In this document: in pieces, positions 6,545-13,615 of the stretch | How positions within the stretch are numbered: position 1 is the first letter of the stretch | How the letters are laid out: every line of letters begins with the position of its first letter | Assembly (NCBI GenBank): GCA_003219115.1 | Contig: QHPN01000023.1 | Coordinates: forward strand, 1-16,015 | Direction: 5' to 3' | DNA from: Verrucomicrobiota bacterium | GTDB lineage: Bacteria > Verrucomicrobiota > Verrucomicrobiia > Chthoniobacterales > UBA10450 | DNA length: 16,015 nucleotides | Notes under the pieces: generated by a model | What the model was told of the DNA's origin: nothing | The model's input: only the letters and a program-made list of their open reading frames with translations | The model's database searches: none | Program-made: the position numbers and the translations under genes

Positions 6545-8346
6545 TACCGGAAGATTGCGAAATAGATGATCCAGATAATTCCGAGACCGAAGATGAATGC
6601 GTAGGCCTGCAAATTCCCAACCTGCATGAGTCGAAGCAGGGCACCGAAGCTCCAGGTCGCGCCACTGCTTCCGCGCACGACAGTGGCATCAATAATCCAG
6701 CGATCGATGAACCCGGAGACGCGGGCGAGAAATTCCTGGGTGGCGTTAATCAGAGCGCGATAAAGTTCGTCGAAGTAGAATTTGCGGCGAAGCAGATTGA
6801 TGGAGAGTGGCTCCTCGATGCGACTGCGATAGAGAATAATCGCGCCGGCCACTCCGAGGAGCATGGCCACGAGCGCGACCCCGGGAACGAAGGCGGCGAC
6901 GTCGCCGACGTCGCGTTCATGAGGGAGAGTAAGAAAATGGGTGGCAAAAAAGTTGAATCCGCCAAGGAGCGAGAGCAATGCCAAAACCGCGAGCGGGACG
7001 AGCATGCTGGTGGGCGATTCCCGGCTAGTTTTCGCGGCGGGCGAGCGCGGCTTACCGAAGAAGACGACAACGAACAATCGCATCATGTAGAATGCGGTCA
7101 GGAATGCGGTGAACAGGGCGAGGCCAAAAATTGCGGGGTTTCGGTTGTAGGCGAGTGAGAGAATAGCGTCCTTGCTAAAAAATCCGGCAAACGGGGGACA
7201 GCCGATCAGGGCGAGCATTCCGATACCGAAAGTGACAAAGGTGAGGAAGAGGTTGCGGCCTTGCCCACCCATTTTCCAAATGTTTTGTTCGTGGTGAAGC
7301 GCCACCAGGACGGAACCGGCACCAAGGAAGAGCAGGGCTTTGAAGAAGGCGTGGGTAAACAGATGGAACATGGCGGCTTCGCCGGAAGCGAGCCCCACCG
7401 CCATAACCATGTAGCCGAGCTGGGAAAGAGTGGAATAAGCCAGAATGCGTTTGATGTCGTCTTGTTGTATCGCGATCAACGCGGCCATCACAGCAGTGAT
7501 GGTGCCGATCCAGGCGATGACAGCTAGGGCAACAGGCGAGGCTTGAACGAGAAAGCCGACTCGCACCAGCATGTAAACGCCGGCCGCGACCATGGTGGCG
7601 GCGTGGATGAGGGCGGAAATTGGAGTCGGACCTTCCATCGCGTCAGGCAGCCAGACATGAAGCGGGAACTGAGCAGACTTGCCAACCGCTCCGCAAAAAA
7701 TCAGTAGCACACAAATCGTTAGGAAGGTGGGGTTGCTGGTGACACGCCAGAGTTGGGGGACGATTTCGTCGAATACGACAGATCCGGTTGCGCCCCAGAC
7801 CAACAAAATTCCGAGCATAAAGCCGAAATCGCCGATCCGATTGGTGATGAACGCCTTCTTGGCGGCATCGGCTGCGCTATCGCGTTCGAACCAATGACCG
7901 ATGAGCAAGTAGGAACAAAGTCCGACCAGTTCCCAAAAGACGAACATCATCACGAAATTATTGGCGAGGACAATGCCGAGCATCGAAAACATGAAGAGTG
8001 AGAGCGACGCGAAGTAGCGCGATTTGCCGGGATCATCGCGCATGTAACCGAGCGAGTAGATGTGGATGAGCGCACCTACCCCGCTAACGAGAACCAGCAT
8101 GGTCTTGCTCAGCGGATCAAGAATGAAACCGATGGGCACACGGAGTATCCCGTGAAATTCGATCCAGGGAATCTCCAAGGCGCTAATCTCCGGTCTCGCA
8201 AAGACGATACAGCTACAAAAAAAGCTCAGCAGCACGGCCACGACCGAAATAAAGGCGCTGAGCCTTCGCGCCGGCCGGGTGACAAGGGTGATGAGCGCAG
8301 CACTAACCAGGGGCGCAAGTAAGATCAGCCACGGAGTCTTGCTCAT
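6544..8346 (-). CDS. nuoL: NADH-quinone oxidoreductase subunit L
   Basis: 600 residues, near the usual 600-650. It is the most distal antiporter-like pump subunit of complex I, with the long lateral helix at its C-terminal end. Key residues are Glu139 in FWELVGLCSYLLIG (TM5) and Lys223 in GAVGKSAQFPLHVWLPDAME (TM7); the TM8 region follows as GPTPISALIHAATMV. A long polar loop and a final hydrophobic segment (YAFIFGLGIIWIIYFAIFR) close the protein. The ATG at 8346 lies only 4 bases from the outer end of the inverted repeat of the upstream GxxExxY cassette, so its leader is made by that repeat. No Shine-Dalgarno is visible. Its stop is shared with the nuoM start. Confidence 0.96.
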   Translation of the reverse strand: MSKTPWLILLAPLVSAALITLVTRPARRLSAFISVVAVLLSFFCSCIVFARPEISALEIPWIEFHGILRVPIGFILDPLSKTMLVLVSGVGALIHIYSLGYMRDDPGKSRYFASLSLFMFSMLGIVLANNFVMMFVFWELVGLCSYLLIGHWFERDSAADAAKKAFITNRIGDFGFMLGILLVWGATGSVVFDEIVPQLWRVTSNPTFLTICVLLIFCGAVGKSAQFPLHVWLPDAMEGPTPISALIHAATMVAAGVYMLVRVGFLVQASPVALAVIAWIGTITAVMAALIAIQQDDIKRILAYSTLSQLGYMVMAVGLASGEAAMFHLFTHAFFKALLFLGAGSVLVALHHEQNIWKMGGQGRNLFLTFVTFGIGMLALIGCPPFAGFFSKDAILSLAYNRNPAIFGLALFTAFLTAFYMMRLFVVVFFGKPRSPAAKTSRESPTSMLVPLAVLALLSLLGGFNFFATHFLTLPHERDVGDVAAFVPGVALVAMLLGVAGAIILYRSRIEEPLSINLLRRKFYFDELYRALINATQEFLARVSGFIDRWIIDATVVRGSSGATWSFGALLRLMQVGNLQAYAFIFGLGIIWIIYFAIFR

Positions 8347-8350
8347 AAAG

Positions 8351-8837
8351 ATTTTGGCCCACGAAACACGCGAATAGACACTAAATTTTTACAGATAGAC
8401 ATCCTCCGGTTCCCTTTTTTTGGTGACGAGCCGCTCGTATTCCAGTCTGGGATAGTGACCGAAGTTCGCGAGCAGACCGAGCCCGCAGCCGGTTGCGTAA
8501 AGATAATTCAGTAACTGCGCGCGATGCTCATCAACCAGCGCAGAGACGGCCTTAATTTCGAGAACGATCTTTTCGTAACAGATGAAATCAGGAGTGAATG
8601 TTTGAACGAGAGTGCGACCCCGATATTGTAGCGTCTCCGGCGGCTTCGAGAGGAACGGAATTCGTTGCCAATCGAACTCTATCTCCAGACACTCATGATA
8701 TACTGGCTCGAGAAAGCCACGCCCTTTGTCGTTATAGACAGCAAAGCAGGCACCAACGACAGCGTAGCTTTCGTCCTTAAGAATTATCTGTTGCTTTTCT
8801 GCGATTCGCGTCATTCGTGTGTTTGGCGGGCTAAAAT
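8351..8837 (-). mobile_element. Inverted-repeat-bounded GxxExxY cassette between nuoK and nuoL
   Basis: Bases 8351-8375 and the reverse complement of 8813-8837 match at 21 of 25 positions (ATTTTGGCCC... against ATTTTAGCCC...). Only the nuclease-like gene lies between them. The right arm supplies the nuoK stop codon (TAG, 8833-8831) and, at its inner edge, the first two bases of the nuclease ATG. The left arm ends 4 bases before the nuoL ATG. No transposase and no clear target duplication are seen, so calling it mobile is inference from the architecture and from the second such cassette at 13154-13612. Confidence 0.5.
8389..8814 (-). CDS. GxxExxY protein (PD-(D/E)XK nuclease-like)
   Basis: 141 residues from ATG 8814, which gives the usual family length. 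A longer frame to 9033 would run through nuoK and adds only a low-complexity Ser/Pro stretch, so it is rejected. The name-giving motif is GFLEPVY at 33-39. A PD-(D/E)XK-like active site is visible: Asp76 in TPDFICYEKIVLEIKAV, followed by Glu86-Ile-Lys88. The conserved tail helix HRAQLLNYLYATG starts at 97. The molecular function of the family is not established; DNA or RNA cleavage is inferred from the fold. It is inserted between nuoK and nuoL, co-oriented with them, and shows no link to respiration. It shares its architecture, but little sequence outside the motifs, with the one at 13181-13588. Confidence 0.85.
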   Translation of the reverse strand: MTRIAEKQQIILKDESYAVVGACFAVYNDKGRGFLEPVYHECLEIEFDWQRIPFLSKPPETLQYRGRTLVQTFTPDFICYEKIVLEIKAVSALVDEHRAQLLNYLYATGCGLGLLANFGHYPRLEYERLVTKKREPEDVYL

Positions 8838-9151
8838 TTGAGGCTATTAATGTCTTCCACGTTCGTAGTGCGGCGGGCGCGGTAGAGGGCGACGATGATG
8901 GCCAGACCAACGGCGACTTCAGCGGCAGCGACGGTGATGATAAAGAAGACCAGCACTTGCGCGTTGTAATTGGGGAGACCGTCGTCGCCGAGGCGAAAAC
9001 GGGAGAAGGCGACGAGCGAAAGATTGGCCGCATTGAGCATCAGCTCGAGCGCCATGAAAATGATGATGACGTTGCGCCGGAGCAGCACACCGCTGAAGCC
9101 GATAGCAAACAAAATTCCGCTAACGGTGAGATAGTCGCCCAGGGTAGTCAT
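8831..9151 (-). CDS. nuoK: NADH-quinone oxidoreductase subunit K
   Basis: 106 residues with three membrane helices, MrpC-like, at the junction between the quinone site and the antiporter subunits. The two buried glutamates needed for proton transfer are Glu36 (FMALELMLNAANL) and Glu78 (TVAAAEVAVGLAI). The C-terminus NVEDINSLKF is the usual type for the family. The gene ends in TAG, showing that TAG is used as a real stop in this genome. The stop lies inside the right arm of the cassette repeat. The start overlaps the nuoJ stop by four bases (ATGA at 9151-9148). Confidence 0.96.
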   Translation of the reverse strand: MTTLGDYLTVSGILFAIGFSGVLLRRNVIIIFMALELMLNAANLSLVAFSRFRLGDDGLPNYNAQVLVFFIITVAAAEVAVGLAIIVALYRARRTTNVEDINSLKF

Positions 9152-9651
9152 CGGAGTTGGCGTTTGCTCAAAACGATCACGCCGACCGTTGCGACGAGAA
9201 TCACGACGGCGATTATCTGAAAAGGCAGGTTGTAGTTGCCGAATAAAAGCAATCCAATGTTGCGAACATCATCGACTTGCTGAGAAGCAAGCGGCGGAAA
9301 GGCTTGTTTCGCCATCTGAGTCCTGCTGATGACAGCAAGAATCTGCACGAGAAGGGAGAAAGCGACGACAAAGCCACCGGTAAAAGCAACCCAATTCATC
9401 CTGCGCCGTTCTTCCGCGCGTAAATCGAGCAGCATGATGATGAAGAGAAACAATACCATCACCGCACCGGCGTAGACCAGGACCTGAATGATCCCGATAA
9501 AAAATGCGTCCAGCGATATGAACAAAGCGGCCAGGCCAAGGAAGCAAACGACAAGACTCAGCGCGCTGGCGATGGGATTGCGGTTGATGACGACGAGGGC
9601 GCCGAAGACGAGCATTACGCCCGCGAACAACCAGAAAAGAAAAGCAGGCAT
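9148..9651 (-). CDS. nuoJ: NADH-quinone oxidoreductase subunit J
   Basis: 167 residues with five predicted membrane helices, a core membrane subunit next to NuoK and NuoA. The TM3 signature with its conserved Tyr60 and glycine is QVLVYAGAVMVLFLFIIML (56-74); in other complexes I this helix switches between bulged and straight forms during coupling. A charged stretch LDLRAEERRR follows, then two further helices. ATG 9651 opens directly into the first helix. The gene is translationally coupled to nuoK and separated from nuoI by an 80-base repeat-filled gap. Confidence 0.94.
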   Translation of the reverse strand: MPAFLFWLFAGVMLVFGALVVINRNPIASALSLVVCFLGLAALFISLDAFFIGIIQVLVYAGAVMVLFLFIIMLLDLRAEERRRMNWVAFTGGFVVAFSLLVQILAVISRTQMAKQAFPPLASQQVDDVRNIGLLLFGNYNLPFQIIAVVILVATVGVIVLSKRQLR

Positions 9652-9660
9652 AATAAGGTT

Positions 9661-9722
9661 CAGGATTTAGGGTTCAGAAAGCAATGAACTTCACTTTCTG
9701 TTCTACTGAACCCTGAACCCTG
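9661..9722. repeat. CTGAACC heptamer repeat forming a hairpin (nuoI-nuoJ gap)
   Basis: Bases 9706-9722 are CTGAACC tandem units. Bases 9661-9677 are their near-complement (15 of 17 positions pair), and CAGAAAG/CTTTCTG (9675-9681 and 9694-9700) offers an inner stem. The whole nuoI-nuoJ gap is essentially this element. As RNA it would form a stable hairpin between two cotranscribed genes. Confidence 0.6.
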
Positions 9723-9731
9723 AAACTGTCT

Positions 9732-10262
9732 TCATTTCTTCTCGTTCCATTTTAGGACGACACCGTGCATGACGCCGCCTATCTCAAGCAGCTTCTCCTT
9801 GTCGTGCACCATCTCCGCGCGGGTAAGTCCGGTAATCGCGTAGTCTTTGCGCAGGAAAATGGCTTGTTCCGGGCAGACTTCCTCGCACATCCCGCAAAAA
9901 ATGCAGCGAATCATGTCGATATCGAATTCGCGCGGATATTTCTCGACCTTGCTGAACCGGTCTTGGGCGGGAATTTCGCCGGGTTCGATCTTGATTGCGC
10001 GCGGAGGACAAATGAATTCGCATAGTTGACAAGCCACACAGCGGATGCGGCCTGACTCATCCTTCACCAAAGCAGGCGCGCCGCGATAATGTTCAGGCAA
10101 CTGCGAGTCCCATTTTTCCTCCGGGTATTCCATCGTCACCTTCGTCCGCCGGAAAAGCATGTTTTTGAAATGACGAAGCGTGATCGCCATCCCGGCCGCG
10201 ATCGCAGGTAAGTACAGCCGTTCGGACCAGGTTAGCTTCGGGCGTGCAACGTTGATGGACAT
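9732..10262 (-). CDS. nuoI: NADH-quinone oxidoreductase subunit I
   Basis: 176 residues. A peripheral-arm subunit holding clusters N6a and N6b, the last steps before N2 and quinone. Two classical ferredoxin motifs are complete: CVACQLCEFICP (Cys75, 78, 81, 85) and CIFCGMCEEVCP (Cys120, 123, 126, 130). The N-terminal segment (YLPAIAAGMAITLRHFKNM) is the amphipathic membrane-contacting helix typical of NuoI. ATG 10262 gives a normal length. It lies between nuoH and nuoJ with gaps of about 80 bases on both sides, each filled by a different short repeat. Confidence 0.96.
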   Translation of the reverse strand: MSINVARPKLTWSERLYLPAIAAGMAITLRHFKNMLFRRTKVTMEYPEEKWDSQLPEHYRGAPALVKDESGRIRCVACQLCEFICPPRAIKIEPGEIPAQDRFSKVEKYPREFDIDMIRCIFCGMCEEVCPEQAIFLRKDYAITGLTRAEMVHDKEKLLEIGGVMHGVVLKWNEKK

Positions 10263-10268
10263 GATAGG

Positions 10269-10338
10269 AATGACGAATGACGGGGCTTCGTTAAGCTACT
10301 GCGCGGCAGGCGAAATGACGAATGACGAATCAATGACG
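10269..10338. repeat. AATGACG heptamer repeats in the nuoH-nuoI gap
   Basis: Five copies of AATGACG occur in the 83-base gap: two in tandem at 10269-10282, two in tandem at 10314-10327, and one at 10332-10338. Nothing else is recognisable in the gap. On the transcribed strand the unit reads CGTCATT. Confidence 0.7.
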
Positions 10339-10345
10339 AAGGACA

Positions 10346-11416
10346 TCATCGATCAAAAAAGGTAAGGATGGCGGCGGCCCAGAAGATATTCACCAGAGCG
10401 ATTTCAAAGAAGAAGACCCAGCCTAATCGCATTAACTGGTCATAGCGGAAACGCGGGAGGGTGAAGCGGACCCAGATGAAAACAAAAAGGAGGACCGCAA
10501 TTTTGGCGAAGAAAACAAAAATGTTAATCAGACCAAAGATCCAGCCGTGAGAACCGTCGGGGATACCTGGAAAATGCCAGCCACCGAGAAAAAGAGTAAC
10601 GATAATGGCAGACCCGGTGATCATGGCAGCATATTCGCCGAGGAAGAAGAGGGCGAACTTCATCGAGCTGTATTCGGTGTGATAACCGCCGACCAATTCC
10701 GTTTCCGCTTCCGGTAGATCGAAGGGCAGGCGGTTTGTTTCGGCAAAAACCGCGATGGCAAAGACGGCAAACGAAATCCACATCGGAACAGCCAGCAGCC
10801 AACCAAGCGGATTTCGCCAGTCGCCGGCAAATGGAACAATCAGCCATCCATGATTGATCTGGTAATGGACCACTTCCGTTAGCCGCAGGTTGCCGATGAG
10901 GAGGAAGATTGGGATGACGGCGAGACCTAACGACAGTTCGTACGAGATCATCTGCGAAGTCGAACGTAGCCCACCGAGGAAGGGATATTTCGAGTTCGAG
11001 GCCCAGCCGCCAATGACGATCCCGTAAACGCCGAGCGAAGCGATCGCAAAAACGAAAAGCACGCCAACGTTGATGTCGGCGATTACCATCGGCACACCAA
11101 ACAAGGTGCTACCAAAGGGCACCACCGCGACGGTGGTGATGGCCGGCACCATCGCCAGACATGGCGCGAGCCAGTAGTAGAATTTGTTTACGTGCGCCGG
11201 GGTGAAGTCTTCCTTGAGCACGAATTTCATCGCGTCGGCAATCGGTTGAAATAAACCAGCCGGGCCGACCCGATTCGGTCCGAGACGGTCCTGAATCAGG
11301 GCGCTGACCTTTCGCTCGGCATAAACAGCGTAGGAAACCATTGGCAGAATCACGACAAAAACGATGCCGACGATTTTCAACAAGGTCGTGAAGATGAAGA
11401 ATGTTGTCGGATTCAT
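10346..11416 (-). CDS. nuoH: NADH-quinone oxidoreductase subunit H
   Basis: 356 residues with about eight membrane helices. This is the membrane subunit that forms most of the quinone chamber and links the peripheral arm to the pumps. Family signatures are AERKVSALIQDRLGPNRVG (33-51), the cytoplasmic loop GLFQPIADAMKFVLKED (54-70), and FAETNRLPFDLPEAETELVG (224-243) followed by GYHTEYSS, with the cluster of conserved acidic residues. The start MNPTTFFIF at 11416, 7 bases after the nuoG stop, is preferred to an upstream in-frame start at 11467, which would overlap nuoG and add 17 residues of polar sequence. No Shine-Dalgarno is seen. Confidence 0.95.
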   Translation of the reverse strand: MNPTTFFIFTTLLKIVGIVFVVILPMVSYAVYAERKVSALIQDRLGPNRVGPAGLFQPIADAMKFVLKEDFTPAHVNKFYYWLAPCLAMVPAITTVAVVPFGSTLFGVPMVIADINVGVLFVFAIASLGVYGIVIGGWASNSKYPFLGGLRSTSQMISYELSLGLAVIPIFLLIGNLRLTEVVHYQINHGWLIVPFAGDWRNPLGWLLAVPMWISFAVFAIAVFAETNRLPFDLPEAETELVGGYHTEYSSMKFALFFLGEYAAMITGSAIIVTLFLGGWHFPGIPDGSHGWIFGLINIFVFFAKIAVLLFVFIWVRFTLPRFRYDQLMRLGWVFFFEIALVNIFWAAAILTFFDR

Positions 11417-11423
11417 GCAGTTT

Positions 11424-13148
11424 TCATTTGGAGGCGTGCAGGGTTGGACGCTCAAAAATTTCCTCATCGACCGGTTCGCCCGGCGGCACCGGAGTGGTGG
11501 AGTCCTCAGGGCCCGCCATTATTTTCACGCCGAGGTCGCCAATTTTGCTCAAACTCAGCCCGGCAAATTGCGGAATGGACTCTGCCATTTCCCGAAAAAC
11601 GTCCTCGATAGACCCAAGACTGTTAGTGCCGCCTAATTCCTGGAGAAGGTCACGCAAGATTTCCCAATCCTGCCGGGCCTGACCTGGTGGCCGGACGGCA
11701 CGATTCAATCGCTGCAAGCGGCCCCGACCATTGATCATGGAGCCGCGTTTTTCTGCATAAGCGGCCGACGGCAAGACGGCGGTAGCATGCGCGGTGGACG
11801 AACTGCGCGAGATGTTGATCACAATGAAAGAAGGCAGTTTCTTCAGTTGCTCGACCGGGATCCCGAAGGCGGTCGGGTCTTCGCCGAGCGCGACGAGCGA
11901 TTTAATGCGGCCTTCCGCCACACCGGAAGCAACAGCCTCGAGGTTCGCTCCGGGTTTGTTCTGCAAGCCAAGAATCAGTTTTGCGCCATTGGTGTTGGGA
12001 TTTCGATCCTGGCTCAGCAAAATATCATCCCCCTCGCCTTTCCTTGGAACGATATCGATGAGTGAGACGTTCAAGTGCCGCGCCAAACACGCGGTCAACC
12101 AAAGTTCCTCGTTCGTCATTCGGCCCGAGGCGATGATGGCGATGTCCCAGCCGGTGAAATGCCGCAACTGCAGAGCGGTATGGGAAATCACCGTCTTCCA
12201 ATCGGCGGGTTGCAATTTCTCGCCGCCGAAAACTTCAGGTTCAAGTAATCGTTCAGGACTCGTTAGGTATTCAAAATTGAGCCGGCCGTAATCGCACATC
12301 CAGACGGAATTAACAGCGACGTTTTCGCGGGGGGTTTGTCGATAAATCACATCTTCGCGGGACCCGATGATGGTATTGCAGCCGGTCGCGCAACTGGTGC
12401 AGATGCTTTTGGTTTCTTTCAGGAACCAGACACGCATCTCGAACCGAAAATCTGATGAAGTGAGCGCGCCCACCGGGCAGATATCGACGGTGTTGAGCGA
12501 ATAATTATTCTCGAGCGGCCGGTCGGGGTGTGCCGTCAGGATGGTATGTCCGCCCCGTTCGGTAAAACCAAGGACATCGTCTTTCGCGATTTCCTGACAA
12601 AATCGAATACAACGCGAGCATAAGATGCAGCGCTCGTCATCGAGGGTGACGCGCGAACCAAGCCGGACCCGTTTTGGTTTTTTGACCTTATTCTCGAGAA
12701 AACGCGAATCGGCGCGCCCATATTCGATGCTGAATTCCTGAAGGAGACATTCGCCGGCCTGATCGCAGATCGGGCAATCCAGCGGATGATTGATCAGGAG
12801 GAATTCCATGACACCGCGGCGGCATTCCTCGACCACCGGCGAACTGGTGCGGACGCCCATTCCTTCGGCGACATCCTGCGCGCAACAAATCTGGGGGCGC
12901 GGCATCCAATTGATCACCGGTTTGCCATCTGCACCCAATTCGAACTTCCGATCGGGCCCCATGCGCGGCAGGCCCATTTCGATTAGACACATCCGGCAAT
13001 TTCCGGGGGAGCTGAGCTTCGGGTGATAACAGTAGCGCGGAACGTAAGCTCCGACCTGCGCGCACGCTTCAATCACCCGGGTGCCTTTGGGAAATTGATG
13101 CCAGACGCCGTCGATCTGAACATTAACGAGTGGAGCCGGGTCAGACAT
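11424..13148 (-). CDS. nuoG: NADH-quinone oxidoreductase subunit G
   Basis: 574 residues, shorter than many NuoG proteins (about 680-910), so the molybdopterin-like C-terminal domain is reduced. Cluster ligands, assigned by comparison with known NuoG/Nqo3: N1b at Cys40, 51, 54 and 88; N5 at His121, Cys125, 128 and 134 (HPLDCPICDQAGEC); N4 at Cys174, 177, 180 and 224 (CPVGAL). The off-path N7 site is complete, C-x2-C-x3-C-x27-C at 250, 253, 257 and 285, as in E. coli and Thermus and unlike mitochondria. The last 40 residues are Pro/Glu-rich. The ATG at 13148 lies 5 bases from the end of the second cassette repeat, which therefore forms its leader. Confidence 0.95.
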   Translation of the reverse strand: MSDPAPLVNVQIDGVWHQFPKGTRVIEACAQVGAYVPRYCYHPKLSSPGNCRMCLIEMGLPRMGPDRKFELGADGKPVINWMPRPQICCAQDVAEGMGVRTSSPVVEECRRGVMEFLLINHPLDCPICDQAGECLLQEFSIEYGRADSRFLENKVKKPKRVRLGSRVTLDDERCILCSRCIRFCQEIAKDDVLGFTERGGHTILTAHPDRPLENNYSLNTVDICPVGALTSSDFRFEMRVWFLKETKSICTSCATGCNTIIGSREDVIYRQTPRENVAVNSVWMCDYGRLNFEYLTSPERLLEPEVFGGEKLQPADWKTVISHTALQLRHFTGWDIAIIASGRMTNEELWLTACLARHLNVSLIDIVPRKGEGDDILLSQDRNPNTNGAKLILGLQNKPGANLEAVASGVAEGRIKSLVALGEDPTAFGIPVEQLKKLPSFIVINISRSSSTAHATAVLPSAAYAEKRGSMINGRGRLQRLNRAVRPPGQARQDWEILRDLLQELGGTNSLGSIEDVFREMAESIPQFAGLSLSKIGDLGVKIMAGPEDSTTPVPPGEPVDEEIFERPTLHASK

Positions 13149-13153
13149 TTTTA

Positions 13154-13612
13154 AATCTGGAAACCAGGAAGCCAGGAATATTATAGAATAACATCGTCAA
13201 GATTGGTGTTGGAATGGTATTCACGTCCGACGCGCTTCACCGTCAGGCGCGGAGCGGCAAAGTTTAAGAGCAGCGCATCACTCAAGTTCGCAGCTTTCAA
13301 ATACGACCGAACAATGGCGAAATGAATGTCTTCAAGCGCGCTGATCGCCTTGAGCTCGACAACAACAGTCTGCTCCACCAGCAAATCGAGCCGGTGCTCG
13401 CCAATGAGAAATTCGCGATAGAATATTGGCAACAATTTTTGTCGCTCGAAGGAAATCCCCGACGCGTTCAACTCAATCGCCAAGGCCTCTTCGTACATCA
13501 GCTCAAGAAAACCAGGTCCCAGTTCCTTATGAACCCGAATTGCCGCGGCGATTATTCGATCCGTCAATCCTTTGTTTTGTATTTCCACTCCTGGCTTCCT
13601 GGCTTCCAGATT
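13154..13612 (-). mobile_element. Inverted-repeat-bounded GxxExxY cassette between nuoF and nuoG
   Basis: Bases 13154-13179 and the reverse complement of 13587-13612 match at 24 of 26 positions (AATCTGGAA... with the internal tandem CCAGGAAG). Only the nuclease-like gene lies between. Its GTG start overlaps the inner edge of the right arm, and its TAA stop lies one base from the left arm. The outer edges lie 3 bases from the nuoF stop and 5 bases from the nuoG start. The layout is the same as at 8351-8837, but the repeat sequence is different. Mobility is inferred; no transposase is seen. Confidence 0.55.
13181..13588 (-). CDS. GxxExxY protein (PD-(D/E)XK nuclease-like)
   Basis: 135 residues, usual length. 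The motif GFLELMY is at 26-32, after the typical DRIIAAAIRVHKELGPG helix. PD-(D/E)XK-like residues are Asp68 in HRLDLLVEQTVVVELKAI and Glu78-Leu-Lys80. The conserved helix DIHFAIVRSYLKAA follows. The start is GTG at 13588, preceded directly by AGGAGT inside the repeat arm, so ribosome-site spacing is abnormally short; a start further upstream within the repeat (CTG at 13609) is possible but less likely. Biological role unknown. It is embedded between nuoF and nuoG on the same strand and would be cotranscribed with them. Confidence 0.87.
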   Translation of the reverse strand: MEIQNKGLTDRIIAAAIRVHKELGPGFLELMYEEALAIELNASGISFERQKLLPIFYREFLIGEHRLDLLVEQTVVVELKAISALEDIHFAIVRSYLKAANLSDALLLNFAAPRLTVKRVGREYHSNTNLDDVIL

Positions 13613-13615
13613 CCT

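Noticed and set aside
8815..9033. N-terminal extension of the first GxxExxY gene
   Set aside because: It overlaps nuoK in another frame and is a Ser/Pro-rich shadow; the ATG at 8814 matches the family length and the repeat boundary.
10269..10338. Possible CRISPR array from repeated AATGACG
   Set aside because: Units are only 7 bases, with no 25-40 base repeats, no regular spacers and no cas genes.
11417..11467. Upstream start for nuoH
   Set aside because: It would overlap the end of nuoG by 44 bases and add polar residues before the first membrane helix.
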